Source: Oribacterium sp. P6A1 (GTDB lineage: Bacteria > Bacillota > Clostridia > Lachnospirales > Lachnospiraceae). Taken from it: a stretch of 64,000 nucleotides of DNA. The stretch spans positions 62,001 through 126,000 of the forward strand of contig NZ_JNKO01000005.1 of the NCBI RefSeq assembly GCF_000702885.1. The letters are read 5' to 3'. Positions 61,405-64,000 of this stretch are shown piece after piece. Under the pieces are notes generated by a model, which did not search any database, was not told the DNA's origin, and saw nothing but the letters and a program-made list of their open reading frames with translations. The position numbers and the translations under genes are program-made. Every line of letters begins with the position of its first letter. Within the stretch, counting starts at the first letter, position 1.

Positions 61405-63297
61405 TTATGTTTCCTGTCCTGCAAACTGAGTCATATACAGGTCATGATACCTGCCCTTCTTAGCCAGCAGTTCCTCATGATTTCCACTTTCAACGATCTC
61501 ACCATGGTCCATAACAATGATCTCGTCCGCATCCTGTATGGTAGAGAGACGGTGGGCGATAATAAGGCTGGTACGCTGTTTCATAAGTTCCGTCATGGCA
61601 TCCTGAATGCACATTTCAGTTCTTGTATCCACAGATGAGGTAGCCTCGTCCAGAATCAGGATACTGGGTTTTGATAGAAAGGCACGACATATAGTAAGGA
61701 GCTGCCTTTGTCCCTGACTAAGATTACTACCGGAGGATTCCAGTACCGTGTCATAACCATTTGTGAGGTTTGCAATCAAATCGTCGCAGTGGCTGGAAAC
61801 TGCTGCTTCATCCAGTTCTTCCTGAGTGATATCTCGTGATGCGTAACAAAGGTTATTACGGATCGTGTCGGTAAAAAGCACCGTATCCTGCAAAACTATG
61901 CCTACAGCATCTCTGAGTTCGTCGGTGGAGATATCGTAAATGCTCTTTCCGTCCAAAAGTATCTCGCCGGAATCAACGTGGTAAAAACGCATCAGCAGGT
62001 TTATGATGGTTGTCTTGCCACTTCCGGTGGAGCCTACCAGAGCAATCTTCTTACCGGAGGATACCTTGAGAGAGAAATTCCTGATGACAGGTTTTCCCAA
62101 TACATAGGAGAAATTTACATTTCTAAACTCGATGACGCCCTTTACAGGCTGTACGATCGATCCTCCGCTCTTATCCTCTTCTTTTTCATCCAGTATCTCG
62201 AAAATGCGCTCTCCACCGGCAAGAGCCGTTTGAATCTGACCGTAAAGCTGGGCGAGTTCGTTAATAGGCCTGGAGAACTGCTTTGCATAGATGATAAATG
62301 CGGAAATAACACCGATGGAAATGTCTCCCCTCAGGGCAAATCGTGCACCGAATACCGCTACCACCACGAAGGAGACATTGCTGAGCATATTCATGACAGG
62401 GCCCATGGAACCGCCGATGATCTCTGCTATGATACCGGTTTTCGTCAATTCGTCTGCTGTTTCGGAAAAGCCCCGGACTTCCGCCTCCTGACGGTTATAG
62501 GCTGTGACAGTACGGGTATTTGTGACCATCTCCTCCACGGTGCCGTTGAGCTTACCAAGGAGCTTTTGCCGCCTGACGAAATATTTCCGCATGTACCCGG
62601 TGATATTCGTAGTAAACAGCACCGTCAGCATAACCGTAGAGCAGCTGAGCATCGTTAAAATAGGACTGTAGGATAGCATCATTGCGATAGTGCCGACAAG
62701 CATAAGCATTCCCGAAAGCAGGCTGCTTAAAGATGAAGAAACGATGGATGCTATGTTTTCTGCGTCATTGGTCATACGGCTCATGATGTCTCCATGGGAG
62801 TGGTTATCAATATAGGAGATAGGCAGATTTGTGATCTTGCAAAACAAATCGCCCCGGAGCCTGAATATGACCCGCTGACTTAGTTTCGCACTTATAAAGC
62901 CCTGCAAAAGTGTGCTCAATCCATAAATCACATATGCAGTAAGCATTAAGATCAGTACCCTCTTGAGAGATCCGGGTTCTGAATTTTTTATGCGGTCAAT
63001 AGCCTCTGCCTGAAAGCGGGGAGCCATCACACCCATGGTTACTCCAAGGATGATGGTAACACAAAGCAGCGATACGTATCTCCACTCATTCCTGAAATAT
63101 TTCCATAAGCGCTTAAGGGTACCTTTTCTATCCTTAGCTTTCTCGATAGGAGCTCCCATGTTGCCTCTCATGCCCCGACGCCCAAGGGAAGGCTGGGGTG
63201 CGGATGACAAAGATTTCCAGTTTTGGGAGCCGCTCTGATTTGAACTCATGGAAAGAATCCCTACGGATTCAGCTCTTATATTCAGTTGTTGACTCAT
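61405..63297 (-). CDS. ABC exporter half-transporter
   Basis: This 630-residue type I ABC exporter has an N-terminal basic region, six TM segments (about 65-360), then the ATPase: Walker A GSTGSGKTT, signature LSQGQRQLL and Walker B ILILDEATS with the catalytic Glu. The ATG at 63297 follows GGGAGGTC; an upstream 17-codon extension lies inside the neighbouring gene. It overlaps the partner gene by 29 bases, so it forms a heterodimer with that protein. Likely exports lipids, peptides or drugs. Confidence 0.9.
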   Translation of the reverse strand: MSQQLNIRAESVGILSMSSNQSGSQNWKSLSSAPQPSLGRRGMRGNMGAPIEKAKDRKGTLKRLWKYFRNEWRYVSLLCVTIILGVTMGVMAPRFQAEAIDRIKNSEPGSLKRVLILMLTAYVIYGLSTLLQGFISAKLSQRVIFRLRGDLFCKITNLPISYIDNHSHGDIMSRMTNDAENIASIVSSSLSSLLSGMLMLVGTIAMMLSYSPILTMLSCSTVMLTVLFTTNITGYMRKYFVRRQKLLGKLNGTVEEMVTNTRTVTAYNRQEAEVRGFSETADELTKTGIIAEIIGGSMGPVMNMLSNVSFVVVAVFGARFALRGDISIGVISAFIIYAKQFSRPINELAQLYGQIQTALAGGERIFEILDEKEEDKSGGSIVQPVKGVIEFRNVNFSYVLGKPVIRNFSLKVSSGKKIALVGSTGSGKTTIINLLMRFYHVDSGEILLDGKSIYDISTDELRDAVGIVLQDTVLFTDTIRNNLCYASRDITQEELDEAAVSSHCDDLIANLTNGYDTVLESSGSNLSQGQRQLLTICRAFLSKPSILILDEATSSVDTRTEMCIQDAMTELMKQRTSLIIAHRLSTIQDADEIIVMDHGEIVESGNHEELLAKKGRYHDLYMTQFAGQET

Positions 63298-64000
63298 ACT
63301 TTCGACCTCCCTTCCTGAGCTGTGAATCATAGATTTCACGATAAACATCGCAGCTGTTCATCAGCTCTTTATGGGTGCCCATGCCAACGATTCTACCCTT
63401 ATCCATGACTGCGATACGGTCTGCCCTCATGACGGTGGCAATCCGCTGGGCGATTATGATTTTGGTCATCTTCTCATAATCCCCTCTTAAGGCTTTGAAC
63501 AGTCTCGATTCAGTACCAAGATCCAAAGCACTGGTGGAATCATCCAATATAAGAATTTCGGCAGGTCTAAGAAGTGCACGGGAAATTGCGATACGCTGCT
63601 TCTGTCCCCCGGAAAGGCTCATGCCGGCCTCTGCCACCGGGGTATCATAGCTATCAGGCTGACGTAAAATGAATTCATGGGTCTGGGCCACCCTGGCAGC
63701 TGAAATCATTTCATCTTCTGTTGCCTCAGGGTTACCTATCATTATGTTATGCGCTATAGAGCCGGAAAACATTTCACTTTTTTGCAAGACCAAAGAAATG
63801 CGATCTCTTAATTCATGAAGCGTAAAGTTCTTAACATCTTCTCCGTCCACCAGCACCCTTCCTTCAGTGACATCGTAAAACCTCGGTATGAGTGAAACAA
63901 GTGTGCTCTTTCCACTGCCGGTGGCTCCGATTATAGCCAGAGTCTGACCCGGTGCCACAGTGAAACTTATATCCTTCAGTACCTCATGATGGTGACCGGG
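63269..64000 (-). CDS. ABC exporter partner, ATPase domain (partial, off right edge)
   Basis: Only the C-terminal ATPase is in the window: Walker A GATGSGKST, signature LSGGQKQR and Walker B ILILDDSTSALD. The residue after Walker B is Asp instead of the catalytic Glu, the usual mark of the degenerate site in a heterodimeric exporter. The frame is open to the edge, so the membrane domain lies beyond it. Confidence 0.9.
   Translation of the reverse strand, partial: PGHHHEVLKDISFTVAPGQTLAIIGATGSGKSTLVSLIPRFYDVTEGRVLVDGEDVKNFTLHELRDRISLVLQKSEMFSGSIAHNIMIGNPEATEDEMISAARVAQTHEFILRQPDSYDTPVAEAGMSLSGGQKQRIAISRALLRPAEILILDDSTSALDLGTESRLFKALRGDYEKMTKIIIAQRIATVMRADRIAVMDKGRIVGMGTHKELMNSCDVYREIYDSQLRKGGRKYESTTEYKS

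Noticed and set aside
61978-62658. 226-codon plus-strand frame opposite the ABC exporter gene
   Set aside because: Shadow of the Walker-motif-bearing minus-strand gene.

Overview
The window looks like chromosomal DNA of a low-to-moderate GC, anaerobic Firmicute, most likely a carbohydrate-fermenting Lachnospiraceae (Butyrivibrio-like). The reasons are strong GGAGG-type ribosome sites, stem-plus-U-tract terminators, two beta-glucoside PTS loci, a LicT/RAT antitermination switch, an NADP-dependent secondary alcohol dehydrogenase, a C_GCAxxG_C_C protein, DUF362 and DUF6485-like ferredoxin-type proteins, and class-II fumarase plus aspartase. The genus is inferred. I see no rRNA, tRNA, CRISPR array, phage or intact insertion sequence.

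Layout. 1-85 is the start of a lipoprotein gene running off the left edge. 317-4840 (minus) is a polyamine-linked cluster: MarR regulator, small zinc-ribbon protein, S-adenosylmethionine decarboxylase, DUF4178 membrane protein, DUF350 membrane protein, and a spermidine-synthase-like enzyme fused to a polytopic membrane domain. 5245-6980 holds small membrane proteins. 6985-15419 is an alpha-glucoside regulon: ABC permeases, binding protein, two GH13 glucosidases, and a LacI regulator with at least four matching GTTA-N6/7-TAAC operators. 15585-23778 carries oxidoreductases, NudC, a MATE exporter, a secondary alcohol dehydrogenase, a CobW GTPase and an ion transporter. 24089-29126 and 37503-42250 are two beta-glucoside PTS loci. 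One has IIBC without IIA, GH1 and a PRD activator. The other has IIBCA, GH1 and LicT with a recognisable RAT. Between them lie a diguanylate cyclase, a zinc-ribbon membrane protein, fumarase, a Gfo/Idh oxidoreductase, an HTH-Uma2 nuclease-like protein and a three-gene small-membrane-protein/PBP operon.

42469-51426 has a DUF362 ferredoxin protein, an esterase, an SLC13-type transporter with divergent LysR, a large PPDK-N-like protein without the usual phosphohistidine domain, and a lipoprotein. 51949-53587 is a small redox cluster (C_GCAxxG_C_C, NapH-like, ferredoxin) divergent from an HxlR regulator. 53722-57272 holds a Cys-rich protein, a uracil-DNA-glycosylase-like protein, two hydrolases and a rhodanese lipoprotein. 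Aspartase follows on the plus strand (57863-59365), then LysR, a FabG-like reductase and a heterodimeric ABC exporter that runs off the right edge.

Two features cut across the window. A short intergenic motif near TTTTGAYACTCACGTCATA recurs at least eight times, nearly always pointing at the start of the next gene. Several intrinsic terminators sit only 20-45 bases in front of the next start codon, suggesting attenuated or overlapping promoter arrangements. Three gene remnants (51617-51945 and 57451-57690) mark old rearrangements.
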